DNA of 35,550 bases from Paracoccaceae bacterium (lineage in GTDB: Bacteria > Pseudomonadota > Alphaproteobacteria > Rhodobacterales > Rhodobacteraceae). The position numbers and the translations under genes are program-made. The stretch lies in the NCBI GenBank assembly GCA_027484915.1, contig JAIXSA010000148.1, positions 1-35,550 of the forward strand, read 5' to 3'. Shown here one piece after another: positions 25,595 through 34,088 of the stretch. The stretch's first letter is position 1, and each line of letters begins with the position of its first letter. The notes beneath the pieces were generated by a model. The model saw nothing but the letters and a program-made list of their open reading frames with translations, did no database searches and was not told the origin of the DNA.

Positions 25595-26772
25595 TGCTGC
25601 GTCGCCTTCACAAGGACCAACCCGCCTCGTTCGCCTTCACTCCGGCGAATCTGGCCTGGGCCAAGGGCCAGATCTCCAAATACCCCGAGGGCCGTCAGGC
25701 CAGCGCGATCATCCCGCTTTTGTGGCGCGCGCAGGAGCAGGAGGGATGGCTGAGCCGTCCCGCCATCGAATACGTCGCGGACATGCTGGGAATGGCCTAC
25801 ATCCGGGCGCTGGAAGTGGCGACGTTCTACTTCATGTTCCAGCTGCAGCCGGTCGGGTCCGTGGCCCACGTCCAGATTTGCGGCACGACCTCCTGCATGA
25901 TCTGCGGCGCCGAAGATCTGGTGGCCGTGGCGAAAGAGCTGATCGCTCCGACGCCGCACACCGTGTCGGCGGACGGCAAGTTCAGCTGGGAAGAGGTGGA
26001 ATGCATGGGCGCCTGCGCCAATGCGCCGATGGCCCAGATCGGCAAGGATTACTATGAGGACCTGACGGGCGAGAAACTGCGCGAGCTGATCGGGCGGTTC
26101 CGCGCGGGTGAGGTCCCGGTGCCGGGGCCGCAGAACGGGCGGTATGCGGCGGAACCCATCGGGGGACTGACCAGCCTGAAAGAGTTCGAGTCGGGCCGCA
26201 CGCAGTACAACGCCAGCGCGCAGGCGGCGGTGGACCTGAAGGACACCGTGAAGCGGATCGACGGGACCGAAGTGCCGCTGACGACGCCGTGGCTGGGCAA
26301 GGCTGCGGCTGTGACCGCCGCCAAGGGCCGCCAGACCGAGCCGAAGCCCGGCGCGGGCGCTGTGGCCGATGCCACGGGTGCCACGGTGCAGGAAGCCAAG
26401 GCCTCTTCCAAGGGCAAGCCGAAGTCCGACGGCAATGCGCCGAACGCCACGCCGCTGGCGACGCCGAAGGCCAAGGCCTCGGGTCAGGCGGGCGGCGTGC
26501 AGCCCGCGGGCCTGTCGGCGCCGAAGGGCGGCAAGGCGGATGACCTGAAGCTGATCGTCGGGATCGGCCCGAAGCTGGAGGCCCTGTGCAACAAGCTGGG
26601 CTTCTTCCACTTTGACCAGATCGCCAACTGGACCGAGGGCGAGATCGCCTGGGTCGACGAGAACCTGGAAGGCTTCCGGGGTCGGGTGACGCGCGACAAA
26701 TGGGTGGCACAGGCGAAGGTGCTGGCTGCGGGCGGCAGCGTCGCCGACGCGGAAGCCGCGGCAAAGGCATAA
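25594..26772 (+). CDS. nuoE: NADH-quinone oxidoreductase subunit E with long linker and C-terminal helix-hairpin-helix-like domain
   Basis: A 392-residue protein whose first ~175 residues are ordinary NuoE: thioredoxin-like fold with the [2Fe-2S] N1a ligands Cys96, Cys101, Cys137 and Cys141 (ICGTTSC and CMGAC). Many bacterial NuoE proteins end near 160-240 residues. Here an extra ~200 residues follow: a charged segment ([17 protein letters not shown]), a Lys/Ala/Pro/Gly-rich linker, and a compact domain at about 312-381 ([20 protein letters not shown] ... [19 protein letters not shown]). That domain is repeated in the next two genes. The GIGPKLE turn suggests a helix-hairpin-helix. NuoE works with NuoF in the NADH-oxidising module; the role of the extension is unknown. 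Confidence 0.96.
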   Translation: MLRRLHKDQPASFAFTPANLAWAKGQISKYPEGRQASAIIPLLWRAQEQEGWLSRPAIEYVADMLGMAYIRALEVATFYFMFQLQPVGSVAHVQICGTTSCMICGAEDLVAVAKELIAPTPHTVSADGKFSWEEVECMGACANAPMAQIGKDYYEDLTGEKLRELIGRFRAGEVPVPGPQNGRYAAEPIGGLTSLKEFESGRTQYNASAQAAVDLKDTVKRIDGTEVPLTTPWLGKAAAVTAAKGRQTEPKPGAGAVADATGATVQEAKASSKGKPKSDGNAPNATPLATPKAKASGQAGGVQPAGLSAPKGGKADDLKLIVGIGPKLEALCNKLGFFHFDQIANWTEGEIAWVDENLEGFRGRVTRDKWVAQAKVLAAGGSVADAEAAAKA

Positions 26773-26811
26773 CGGACTGCGGAAGGTGAATTGCGTGCAG
26801 GGTGCAGCGGG

Positions 26812-27687
26812 ATGATGGACGGCGACGACGACACGACGATCGGCACGGGTGGCTGGGTCCTGGTGGGCGTTTCCGGGCTGGTCACCTTTGCCGTTCTGCG
26901 TGGCTGGTTTCACTACCTGCTGGTCCCGTCGCTGCTCTTCGCCCTGGCCATCGCCCTGATCGTGCTTCTGGTGCTGTACCGGCTTGCCGAAGCGGTGAAC
27001 CGCTACGATGACGCGGAAGAGGCCAGCCGGGTCCGCAAGGTTGTCCCGGCTTCGGATGTCGGCATCCGGACCGGCGAGGGGGCAGCCATCCCCGCCGCGA
27101 TGGCTGTTCCGGTGCGATCCGACGCCGCGGTGGTGCCGCAGCGGCCCTCGTCCGTCGTGCGTCCGCTGGCCGAGGTTGAGGCGCCTCCGGTGATCCTGCC
27201 GGTCAGCCTGGTGGTCGAGGCGGAGGCAGAGGTCGCGGCCTTGGCTGCGAAGCCTGCGGCCAGCGGCAAGCCAAAGACCAAGGCCAAGGCGGACGCAAAA
27301 CCCAAGGCCGCGTCAAAGGCTGGGGCGACGGCGAAGACGAAGGCCGAGGCGAAGCCAAAGGCAGAGCCGAAAGCGAAAGCCGCGAAGGCCCCGAAGACCA
27401 AGCCCGCGGGCCTGGTGCGGTTGCAGGCCGCGCGCGGCGGCAAGGCGGACGACCTGCAAGAGATCGAGGGCATTGGCCCGGCGCTGGAGAAGCTGTTGAA
27501 CAGCCTGGGCTTTTACCACTTCGACCAGCTTGCTGCCTGGACCGAAGCCGACGTGGCGCTGATCGACGCGGAAATGAAGACGTTCAAGGGGCGCATCACG
27601 CGCGACAAATGGGTGGAGCAGGCGAAGATCATCGTCAGCAACGGGCTTGAGGCGTTCCGGGAACGCGCGAGGGCCAATGACTACTAA
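26812..27687 (+). CDS. Membrane protein with Lys/Ala-rich linker and helix-hairpin-helix-like domain
   Basis: The 291-residue protein lies between nuoE and a second similar gene. It has a short acidic N-terminus (MMDGDDDTTIG), two hydrophobic helices (WVLVGVSGLVTFAVLRGWF and LLVPSLLFALAIALIVLLVLY) joined by a few residues, then a cytoplasmic-type charged stretch. A Lys/Ala/Pro-rich linker (about 140-205, many KAKA/KPKA steps) leads to a domain at 209-278, GGKADDLQEIEGIGPALEKL ... GRITRDKWVEQAKIIVSNG, ending RARANDY. The last 70 residues match the NuoE C-terminal domain and the next protein closely. I chose ATG 26812; a TTG at 26791 with a nearby GGAAGG is an alternative. Function unknown; the domain type usually binds nucleic acid, which is odd here. 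Confidence 0.85.
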   Translation: MMDGDDDTTIGTGGWVLVGVSGLVTFAVLRGWFHYLLVPSLLFALAIALIVLLVLYRLAEAVNRYDDAEEASRVRKVVPASDVGIRTGEGAAIPAAMAVPVRSDAAVVPQRPSSVVRPLAEVEAPPVILPVSLVVEAEAEVAALAAKPAASGKPKTKAKADAKPKAASKAGATAKTKAEAKPKAEPKAKAAKAPKTKPAGLVRLQAARGGKADDLQEIEGIGPALEKLLNSLGFYHFDQLAAWTEADVALIDAEMKTFKGRITRDKWVEQAKIIVSNGLEAFRERARANDY

Positions 27688-27734
27688 GGCCAACGGCGGC
27701 CCCCTGCGGGCTGCAGCAACGGGAGTGACATGGA

Positions 27735-28307
27735 ATGCGTAGAGCAGAAGCTGTGAATGCGCCCTCGCTTGGTGGGTGGCTCATCGGTGCGGCGATGGGG
27801 CTGGTGGCGTTCGGCGTCCTGGTCGTCATCGGCGAGTTCGACCTGGTCCCCGCCGTGGCGATGGCCGGGATCGTCGCGGCGGTGGCCGGATTGATCATGG
27901 GCATGCCCTGGGGCGCGTCCGCCCCGCGCGTGGCCGCGACGCCGGTCGTCCATGCGGCGGCACCCGCAGCTGCCCCGGTTGCCTTTGTCTCGACCCCTAA
28001 GGCCGCGCCCGCTCCGTCCAACAGCGAAGGTCCGGCCCGGCTTGCCGCACCGCGCGGTGGCAAGGCCGACAACCTGAAGGAAATCGAAGGCATCGGTCCG
28101 GCGCTGGAGAAACTGGTCAACGAGATGGGCTTCTTCCATTTCGACCAGATCGCCGGGTGGTCCGATGCCGACGTGGCCTGGGTCGATGCCAACCTCAAGG
28201 GCTTCAAGGGCCGCGTGACCCGTGACCGCTGGGTGGCACAGGCCAGGATCATCGTGGCCGATGGGCTTGCGGCCTTTCGCGAGCGGGCCAAGACCAACAA
28301 CTATTGA
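27735..28307 (+). CDS. Second membrane protein with helix-hairpin-helix-like domain
   Basis: A 190-residue shorter relative of the preceding protein. Two hydrophobic helices (GGWLIGAAMGLVAFGVLVVIG and AVAMAGIVAAVAGLIMGM) are followed by an Ala/Pro linker (about 63-105) and the domain at 108-177, GGKADNLKEIEGIGPALEKL ... GRVTRDRWVAQARIIVADG. It ends RAKTNNY, like RARANDY in the preceding gene. By eye this domain is closer to that of the preceding protein than to NuoE's, so the pair probably arose by duplication. Start ATG 27735 follows a GGGAG 9 bases upstream; an overlapping ATG at 27730 is out of frame. No function is known to me. Confidence 0.85.
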   Translation: MRRAEAVNAPSLGGWLIGAAMGLVAFGVLVVIGEFDLVPAVAMAGIVAAVAGLIMGMPWGASAPRVAATPVVHAAAPAAAPVAFVSTPKAAPAPSNSEGPARLAAPRGGKADNLKEIEGIGPALEKLVNEMGFFHFDQIAGWSDADVAWVDANLKGFKGRVTRDRWVAQARIIVADGLAAFRERAKTNNY

Positions 28308-28311
28308 TCCC

Positions 28312-28539
28312 ATGATGCAGACCCGTCCCGATCCAGCAGAAGTCCGTCGCGCCCGTCAGGCGCGGCTGGTGGGCATCGTGCTTGCGGTGACGATGGTGCT
28401 GTGGATGGGGGCCCAGTATCTGGGCGGACAACTCGGGTTGGAGACGCGCTACGTGTTCCTCTTCGACCTATGTGCCATCGCGGCCTTCGTCTGGGCCCTG
28501 GTGGTGACGTATCAGATCTGGCGCGGACGCCGGGGTTAG
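28312..28539 (+). CDS. DUF5337-type two-TM small protein
   Basis: 75 residues with a basic N-terminus (RPDPAEVRRARQARL) and two hydrophobic helices (VGIVLAVTMVLWMGAQYLGG; FLFDLCAIAAFVWALVVTYQIW). Sequence and place in the nuo operon, between nuoE and nuoF, match the DUF5337 family I know from Rhodobacteraceae. It is likely an inner-membrane protein, and an accessory or assembly role in complex I is a guess from location. It starts 5 bases after the upstream stop and ends 9 bases before nuoF. Confidence 0.85.
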   Translation: MMQTRPDPAEVRRARQARLVGIVLAVTMVLWMGAQYLGGQLGLETRYVFLFDLCAIAAFVWALVVTYQIWRGRRG

Positions 28540-28548
28540 GAAGACCAA

Positions 28549-29844
28549 ATGCTCAAGGATCAGGACCGCATTTTCAGCAACCTCTACGGGATGCATGACC
28601 GCAGCCTGAAGGGCGCGATGAAGCGTGGCCATTGGAACGGCACCGCCGAGATCATCAAGCGCGGGCGCGACACGATCATCGAGCAGGTGAAGGCCAGCGG
28701 CCTGCGCGGCCGGGGTGGCGCGGGCTTCCCGACCGGCCTCAAGTGGTCGTTCATGCCAAAGCAGTCGGACGGCCGTCCGTCCTATCTGGTGGTCAACGCC
28801 GACGAATCCGAGCCGGGGACCTGCAAAGACCGCGAGATCATGCGCCACGATCCGCACACGCTGATCGAAGGCTGTCTGATCGCGAGTTTCGCGATGAACG
28901 CCAACACCTGCTATATCTATATTCGCGGCGAATACATCCGTGAGCGTGAGGCGCTGCAGGCGGCCATCGACGAATGCTATGACGCGGGGCTTCTGGGGAA
29001 GAACGCGGCCAAGTCGGGCTGGGACTTCGACCTTTACCTGCACCATGGGGCAGGGGCCTATATCTGCGGCGAGGAAACGGCACTTCTGGAAAGCCTGGAA
29101 GGCAAGAAGGGCATGCCCCGGATGAAGCCGCCGTTCCCGGCCGGTTCCGGTTTGTACGGCTGCCCGACCACGGTGAACAACGTCGAATCCATTGCCGTCG
29201 TCCCGACGATCCTGCGCCGGGGCTCTGACTGGTTCGCCTCGTTCGGCCGGCCCAACAACACCGGGACCAAGCTTTTCGGGATCTCGGGCCACGTGATGCA
29301 GCCCTGCGTCGTCGAAGAGGCGATGTCGATCCCGCTGAAAGAGCTTCTGGAACGGCACTGCGGCGGCGTGCGCGGTGGCTGGGACAACATCAAGGCGGTG
29401 ATCCCGGGCGGGTCCTCGGTTCCCTTGCTGACCAAGGCACAGTGCGACGACGCGATCATGGACTTCGACTGGCTGCGCGAGCAGCGGTCGGGTTTGGGGA
29501 CGGCGGCGGTGATCGTGATGGACAAGTCCACCGACGTCATCAAGGCGATCTGGCGGCTGTCGAAGTTCTACAAGCACGAAAGCTGCGGCCAGTGCACGCC
29601 TTGCCGCGAAGGCACGGGCTGGATGATGCGCGTGATGGACCGGCTGGTGCGCGGCGAGGCCGAGGTCGAAGAGATCGACATGCTTCTGTCCGTGACCAAG
29701 CAGGTCGAAGGCCACACCATCTGCGCGCTGGGTGATGCGGCGGCCTGGCCGATCCAAGGCCTCATTCGCGCCTTCCGCGACGAGATCGAGGACCGGATCA
29801 AGGCCAAGCGCACCGGCCGCATCAGCGCGGTGGCTGCCGAATGA
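28549..29844 (+). CDS. nuoF: NADH-quinone oxidoreductase subunit F (NADH- and FMN-binding)
   Basis: A 431-residue subunit that binds NADH and FMN and begins electron transfer. FMN/NADH-binding motifs are [27 protein letters not shown] and [17 protein letters not shown]. The N3 [4Fe-4S] ligands are Cys346, Cys349 and Cys352 in [12 protein letters not shown] and Cys392 in HTICALGD. Good AGGAAG ribosome site. The C-terminus ends AVAAE and overlaps the next lipoprotein gene by 4 bases (ATGA). Confidence 0.98.
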   Translation: MLKDQDRIFSNLYGMHDRSLKGAMKRGHWNGTAEIIKRGRDTIIEQVKASGLRGRGGAGFPTGLKWSFMPKQSDGRPSYLVVNADESEPGTCKDREIMRHDPHTLIEGCLIASFAMNANTCYIYIRGEYIREREALQAAIDECYDAGLLGKNAAKSGWDFDLYLHHGAGAYICGEETALLESLEGKKGMPRMKPPFPAGSGLYGCPTTVNNVESIAVVPTILRRGSDWFASFGRPNNTGTKLFGISGHVMQPCVVEEAMSIPLKELLERHCGGVRGGWDNIKAVIPGGSSVPLLTKAQCDDAIMDFDWLREQRSGLGTAAVIVMDKSTDVIKAIWRLSKFYKHESCGQCTPCREGTGWMMRVMDRLVRGEAEVEEIDMLLSVTKQVEGHTICALGDAAAWPIQGLIRAFRDEIEDRIKAKRTGRISAVAAE

Positions 29845-30212
29845 AGGTCGCGCTGCTGCTTCCTGTGCTGCTGGCTGCCTGCGTCAGCTCCGAGATCCCG
29901 GATTCCGAACGGGTCGACGGGGTAATCGAAGGACCGATGCCATTGCAGGTCGGCGGGGCGACCGTGGGGGTCGAACAGGTCAGCGATTGGCCGCGCATGA
30001 TCGCGACGGTCGATGCCAAGGGCCAGTCGCAGGTGCTGGAGTCTGGCACGGCAGAGACGGTCATCGTCTCGGGCGCGGCGGACTTCGCCACAGCGGTCGC
30101 GGCTTTGGGTCAATTCTGCGAGCGGAAGATCGATATGGCCGGATTTGACACCCAGTTCGTCTATCGCGAGCCCGAGACCGGCAACTACTGGTTCGACGGG
30201 TTCTGTGGATGA
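29841..30212 (+). CDS. Small lipoprotein of the nuo operon, unknown function
   Basis: The 123-residue protein opens [17 protein letters not shown], a short lipoprotein signal with lipobox LAAC (Cys14). The mature part has [16 protein letters not shown], then [20 protein letters not shown], ending [11 protein letters not shown] with a Cys one residue from the end. The central and terminal Cys could form a disulfide in the periplasm. Coupled by ATGA overlaps to nuoF before it and another lipoprotein gene after it. I recognise no named family. Confidence 0.8.
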   Translation: MKVALLLPVLLAACVSSEIPDSERVDGVIEGPMPLQVGGATVGVEQVSDWPRMIATVDAKGQSQVLESGTAETVIVSGAADFATAVAALGQFCERKIDMAGFDTQFVYREPETGNYWFDGFCG

Positions 30213-30454
30213 GGCGGACCTGGGCCATATCGCCTGTGGTGCTGGCCTGCGCGGCCTGCGTCCAGCCCGCGTCCGAAACCCGGGTGGCCGAGCCTGTCCG
30301 GGTGACCAACAATGGCCAGCCGTTCCAGATGTGGGAGGGTGCCCTGGCCCGGAAGGCGGCGGATGCGGCCTGCGGCGGCAAGGTTCGGACCTCGATCTAC
30401 GACCGTTTCGACCGGGCGACGGGTGCATGGGTCTATCCGGAGGGTTGCGCATGA
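30209..30454 (+). CDS. Second small lipoprotein of the nuo operon, unknown function
   Basis: 81 residues starting [20 protein letters not shown]; the acylated Cys could be 14 (VLAC) or 17 (CAAC). The mature part contains NNGQPFQMWEGALARKAADAAC and ends TGAWVYPEGCA. The TG-x7-C ending has the same spacing as the preceding lipoprotein, and a central Cys is likewise present, hinting that the two are distant relatives. ATGA overlap with the upstream gene. Confidence 0.75.
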   Translation: MRRTWAISPVVLACAACVQPASETRVAEPVRVTNNGQPFQMWEGALARKAADAACGGKVRTSIYDRFDRATGAWVYPEGCA

Positions 30455-30573
30455 CGAATGCTGTCACCTTCGGTCACAAGGGCCTGATCCGGGCCGTTTG
30501 TCATGGCATATCAAGGCGTTTTGCCCCCATTTGCGGCGCACGAGCAGACCGCGAGCAACCAATGGAGGCCAAC

Positions 30574-30972
30574 ATGCTTCGCACCACCCTTATCGCCCTG
30601 GCTCTTGCCGCCACGCCGGCTTTCGCGCTGGTGCCGATCAACGAGAACCCCGAAATCCGCGACAAGCTTCTGCAAGGCTTCATCGGTGACGCCATCGCCG
30701 ACAACTGCCCGACCATCGAGCCGCGCAACCTTCGCGCGCTGGGAGAGCTGAACAAACTGCGCGACTTTGCGCTGAAGCAGGGCTACGAGGCCAGCGTCGT
30801 GCGGGAATTCGTCACTTCCAAGGAAGAGAAGGCCAAGTTCAAGGCGGAAGCCGCGGAATGGCTGAAGGCCAAGGGCGCCGAGCCGGGCAATGCCGAGGCC
30901 TATTGCAAGATCGGTGAAGAGGAAATCGCCAAGGACAGCCTGATCGGCTATCTCTTGAGGTCGAAAGAATGA
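30574..30972 (+). CDS. DUF5333-type periplasmic protein
   Basis: A 132-residue exported protein. Signal peptide MLRTTLIALALAATPAFA, then a helical mature domain LVPINENPEIRDKLLQGFIG ... DNCPTIEPRNLRALGELNKLRDFALKQGYEASVVREFVTS, with two Cys (DNC, YCKIG). This resembles the DUF5333 family found in Rhodobacteraceae nuo loci. ATG 30574 has a GGAGG 6 bases upstream. The frame is open back to an ATG at 30451 overlapping the previous stop, but that would add 41 residues that mask the signal peptide. The 119-base gap before it is the longest non-coding stretch inside this part of the operon. Confidence 0.85.
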   Translation: MLRTTLIALALAATPAFALVPINENPEIRDKLLQGFIGDAIADNCPTIEPRNLRALGELNKLRDFALKQGYEASVVREFVTSKEEKAKFKAEAAEWLKAKGAEPGNAEAYCKIGEEEIAKDSLIGYLLRSKE

Positions 30973-31466
30973 CCGAAGCCCGTCACCTGGCCGAGTTGAA
31001 CGTGGGGCGCCTTCTGGCGCCCACGGATGACCCGCGCGTGGCCGAGTTCATGGCCGCGCTTGACCGGGTGAACGGGATGGGCAAGCGCATGCCCGGCTTC
31101 GTCTGGATGATGGAAGGCTCGGGCGAGCCGGGCACCGGGAATACGGAAGCCAAGATCGAGGGCGACCCGCAGTTCGTGTCGAACCTGACCGTCTGGGAAG
31201 GCGTCGAGCCGCTGGAGCAGTTCGTCTTCAACACCGTCCACCGCGCGTTTTATGAGCGGCGGGCGGAGTGGTTCGAGGTGCTGGGCCGGATGCATTTCGT
31301 CATGTGGTGGGTGCCTGCGGGGCATAGGCCCACATTGGACGAGGCTTTGGCGCGGCTGAAGCATCTCGAGGCGCATGGCGACAGTGACCATGCGTTTGGG
31401 TGGAAATACCTCAAGGAAGCGCGGCTGTGGCAGACGCGCGGCTGTGTCCAAGTGGCGGCGGAGTAG
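30969..31466 (+). CDS. DUF3291 domain protein
   Basis: The 165-residue cytoplasmic protein resembles DUF3291: HLAELNVGRLLAPTDDPRVAEFMAALDRVN at the start, FVWMMEGSG, FVSNLTVWEGVEPLEQFVFNTVHRAFYERRAEWFE, and MWWVPAGHRPTLDEALARL. The fold is thought to be ferredoxin-like, related to dimeric alpha/beta-barrel monooxygenase-like proteins, but no activity is established. ATG 30969 overlaps the DUF5333 stop (ATGA). Why it lies in the nuo operon is unclear. Confidence 0.85.
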   Translation: MTEARHLAELNVGRLLAPTDDPRVAEFMAALDRVNGMGKRMPGFVWMMEGSGEPGTGNTEAKIEGDPQFVSNLTVWEGVEPLEQFVFNTVHRAFYERRAEWFEVLGRMHFVMWWVPAGHRPTLDEALARLKHLEAHGDSDHAFGWKYLKEARLWQTRGCVQVAAE

Positions 31467-31471
31467 GGGCG

Positions 31472-31648
31472 ATGTGCTACGGCGGTCAGGACCCGAAATA
31501 CATGATGCGCGACATCGAGGCGCGTTTGAAACACCTGTCTTTTGAACAGGACAAGACGAAACAGGCGGCCCCGGCGGCGCAAGGGCTTCTGGCCCGGCTG
31601 CGTGACGCGGTGACGGGGCTGCTGCGGAAGGACCGGGCGCATGTCTAA
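31472..31648 (+). CDS. Small 58-residue protein upstream of nuoG
   Basis: It begins [20 protein letters not shown], is charged and probably helical, and ends in a Leu/Arg-rich stretch ([20 protein letters not shown]). ATG 31472 lies 5 bases after the previous stop, with GGGGC just upstream, and its last 8 bases overlap the nuoG start. Starts further upstream lie inside the DUF3291 gene. No family is recognised; cytoplasmic location is likely. Confidence 0.65.
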   Translation: MCYGGQDPKYMMRDIEARLKHLSFEQDKTKQAAPAAQGLLARLRDAVTGLLRKDRAHV

Positions 31649-33650
31649 CTTGAAGAAAATCAGCATCGACGGGATCGAGGTCGAGGTCGATGGCGCGATG
31701 ACCATCATCCAGGCGGCGGAAGCGGCCGGGGTGGAGATCCCGCGCTTTTGCTACCACGAACGGCTGTCGATCGCCGGCAACTGCCGGATGTGCCTGGTCG
31801 AGGTCGTGGGCGGCCCGCCGAAGCCCGCGGCCTCCTGCGCGATGCAGGTGCGTGACTTGCGGCCTGGCCCGAATGGCGAGGCCCCTGTCGTCAAGACCAA
31901 GTCGCCGATGGTGAAGAAGGCCCGCGAGGGGGTGATGGAGTTCCTGCTCATCAACCACCCGCTGGACTGCCCGATCTGCGACCAGGGCGGCGAGTGCGAC
32001 CTGCAGGACCAGGCGATGGCTTACGGTGTGGACTTCAGCCGCTACCGCGAACCGAAGCGGGCGTCAGAGGACCTGAACCTTGGCCCGCTGGTCAAGACCG
32101 CGATGACTCGCTGCATTTCCTGCACCCGTTGCGTCCGTTTCACCACGGAAGTCGCCGGGATCACCCAGATGGGCCAGACGGGACGTGGCGAAGACAGCGA
32201 GATCACCAGCTATCTGAACGAGACGCTTTCCTCGAACCTGCAGGGCAACATCATCGATCTCTGCCCGGTGGGCGCGCTGACCTCGAAGCCTTACGCCTTC
32301 ACCGCGCGGCCGTGGGAGCTGACGAAGACCGAGAGCATTGACGTGATGGACGCGCTGGGGTCGAACATCCGCGTCGACACCAAGGGCCGCGAAGTCATGC
32401 GCTTCCTGCCGCGCAACCATGACGGCGTGAACGAGGAGTGGATTTCGGACAAGACCCGCTTCGTCTGGGACGGGTTGCGCCGCCAGCGGCTTGATACGCC
32501 TTACGTCCGCGAGAACGGCAAGCTGCGGAAGGCGACCTGGGGCGAGGCGCTGGAGAAGGCGGCTGCCGCGATGAAGGGGCGCAAGGTCGCCGGTCTGGTG
32601 GGCGATCTGGCCCCGGTCGAGGCGGCTTACAGCCTGAAAACGCTGGTCGAATCGCTTGGCGGCCATGTCGAGTGCCGGACGGACGGGGCGAAGCTGCCGA
32701 TCGGCAACCGCTCGGCCTATGTCGGCACGGCGACGATCGAGGATATCGACAGCGCCAAGGTGATCCTTCTGATCGGGACCAACCCGCGGGTGGAAAGCCC
32801 GGTCCTGAACGCCCGCATCCGCAAGGCTTGGACCAATGGCGCGATGGTGGGGCTGTTCGGGGAACAGGTCGACCTGACCTATGACTACATGCACATGGGG
32901 TCGGACCGCGCGGCGTTGGTGGACCTGGTGGGCCGGGTGACCCAGAAGGACAACACGCTGGTCATCATCGGCCAGGGCGCGATCAACGAGGCCGACGGCG
33001 AGGCGGTGCTGAGCCAGGCGATGGCCTATGCCACCGGCGCGGGTGCTAAGTTCATGGTCCTTCACACCGCCGCCGCTCGCGTCGGCGCGATGGACGTGGG
33101 TGCGGTGACCGAGGGCGGGCTGGCAGCGGCGACCGAGGGCGCGGAGGTGATCTACAACCTCGGCGCGGATGAGGTCGAAATCGCCGCGGGTCCCTTCGTG
33201 ATCTATCAGGGCAGCCACGGCGACCGGGGGGCCAACCGGGCCGACATCATCCTGCCGGGCGCTGCCTACACCGAAGAGAACGGGCTTTTCGTCAACACCG
33301 AAGGCCGCCCGCAACTGGCCTTCCGCGCCGGGTTTGCCCCCGGTGAGGCGAAGGAGAACTGGGCGATCCTGCGGGCGCTGTCGGCCGAGGTCGGCCAGCA
33401 GCTGCCGTGGGATTCGCTGGCGGGTTTGCGGGCCGCGCTGGTCAAAGCCCATCCGCACCTGGGCCGCATCGACGAAGTGCCGGAAAACCAGTGGCAGCCG
33501 CTGGAGCTGAAGCTTCCCGCAAAGGCCACCTTCCGCAATGCGATCAAGGACTTCTACCTCACGAACCCGATTGCCCGGGCCTCTGCGGTGATGGCGGAAC
33601 TTTCCGCCATGGCCAAGGCCCGTGCGGCGGCCCCGATTGCGGCGGAATAA
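31641..33650 (+). CDS. nuoG: NADH-quinone oxidoreductase subunit G
   Basis: A 669-residue iron-sulfur subunit of the peripheral arm, mitochondrial (75-kDa) size rather than the ~900 of E. coli. The N-terminal [2Fe-2S] N1b ligands are Cys37, Cys48, Cys51 and Cys66. Cluster N5 region [20 protein letters not shown] follows, then N4 ligands in [10 protein letters not shown] with the distal Cys in [13 protein letters not shown]. The rest is the molybdopterin-oxidoreductase-like domain ([50 protein letters not shown]) without a cofactor. Its start overlaps the preceding small gene by 8 bases. Confidence 0.98.
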   Translation: MSNLKKISIDGIEVEVDGAMTIIQAAEAAGVEIPRFCYHERLSIAGNCRMCLVEVVGGPPKPAASCAMQVRDLRPGPNGEAPVVKTKSPMVKKAREGVMEFLLINHPLDCPICDQGGECDLQDQAMAYGVDFSRYREPKRASEDLNLGPLVKTAMTRCISCTRCVRFTTEVAGITQMGQTGRGEDSEITSYLNETLSSNLQGNIIDLCPVGALTSKPYAFTARPWELTKTESIDVMDALGSNIRVDTKGREVMRFLPRNHDGVNEEWISDKTRFVWDGLRRQRLDTPYVRENGKLRKATWGEALEKAAAAMKGRKVAGLVGDLAPVEAAYSLKTLVESLGGHVECRTDGAKLPIGNRSAYVGTATIEDIDSAKVILLIGTNPRVESPVLNARIRKAWTNGAMVGLFGEQVDLTYDYMHMGSDRAALVDLVGRVTQKDNTLVIIGQGAINEADGEAVLSQAMAYATGAGAKFMVLHTAAARVGAMDVGAVTEGGLAAATEGAEVIYNLGADEVEIAAGPFVIYQGSHGDRGANRADIILPGAAYTEENGLFVNTEGRPQLAFRAGFAPGEAKENWAILRALSAEVGQQLPWDSLAGLRAALVKAHPHLGRIDEVPENQWQPLELKLPAKATFRNAIKDFYLTNPIARASAVMAELSAMAKARAAAPIAAE

Positions 33651-33651
33651 C

Positions 33652-34059
33652 ATGGCGCAGCGCCTCTCCCTGCTCGCGACCCTTGGCACCGCGACAGCGG
33701 CGCTGGGGGCTTGCGCGCCCGCCGGAGAGGTGCCAGAGGAGCGCGGGCAGACGGCGGTCTATCAGGGGGTCTCGACGATCCTGCTCGACAAGGACCTGGT
33801 CAGCTTCAGCGTCGCCATGAAGGGCGCGAAGGACCGGTCGGACGTCGAGGCCTATGGCCGCTGCGCTGCCGCGCAATATGCGCTGGATCAAGGGTTTGGC
33901 TTCGCGCGGCAGGTGCGGACCATTGTGACGAAGAAGGGCGGGGCATGGTACGGGGATGCGGTCTACCTCATTTCCGGTACCCTGCCCGAGGGCCTGCGGA
34001 CCATCGACGCCGAAGTGGTGGTGGTGGAATGCGCAGAGCTTGGAATACCAAGCCGGTAA
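33652..34059 (+). CDS. Lipoprotein between nuoG and nuoH, unknown function
   Basis: 135 residues. The signal MAQRLSLLATLGTATAALGAC has lipobox LGAC (Cys21). The mature part is a small alpha/beta domain: LDKDLVSFSVAMKGAKDRSDVEAYGRCAAAQYALDQGFGFARQVRTIV, then GGAWYGDAVYLISGTLPEGLRTIDAEVVVVECAELGI, with two Cys (GRC, VEC) that could pair. It starts one base after the nuoG stop, so it is co-translated. I recall similar uncharacterised proteins at this spot in related genomes; no name is assigned. Third lipoprotein of the operon. Confidence 0.8.
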   Translation: MAQRLSLLATLGTATAALGACAPAGEVPEERGQTAVYQGVSTILLDKDLVSFSVAMKGAKDRSDVEAYGRCAAAQYALDQGFGFARQVRTIVTKKGGAWYGDAVYLISGTLPEGLRTIDAEVVVVECAELGIPSR

Positions 34060-34088
34060 CACTGGCGGATTGAGGATGAGGGACTGAC

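Noticed and set aside
30451-30573. ATG overlapping the lipoprotein stop as an earlier start for the DUF5333 protein
   Set aside because: The added 41 residues would bury the clear signal peptide that begins at 30574, which has its own GGAGG site.
32064-33689. A 541-codon open frame antisense to nuoG
   Set aside because: Typical high-GC shadow of a real gene in the opposite frame; composition is His/Arg/Gly/Gln-rich with no recognisable domain.
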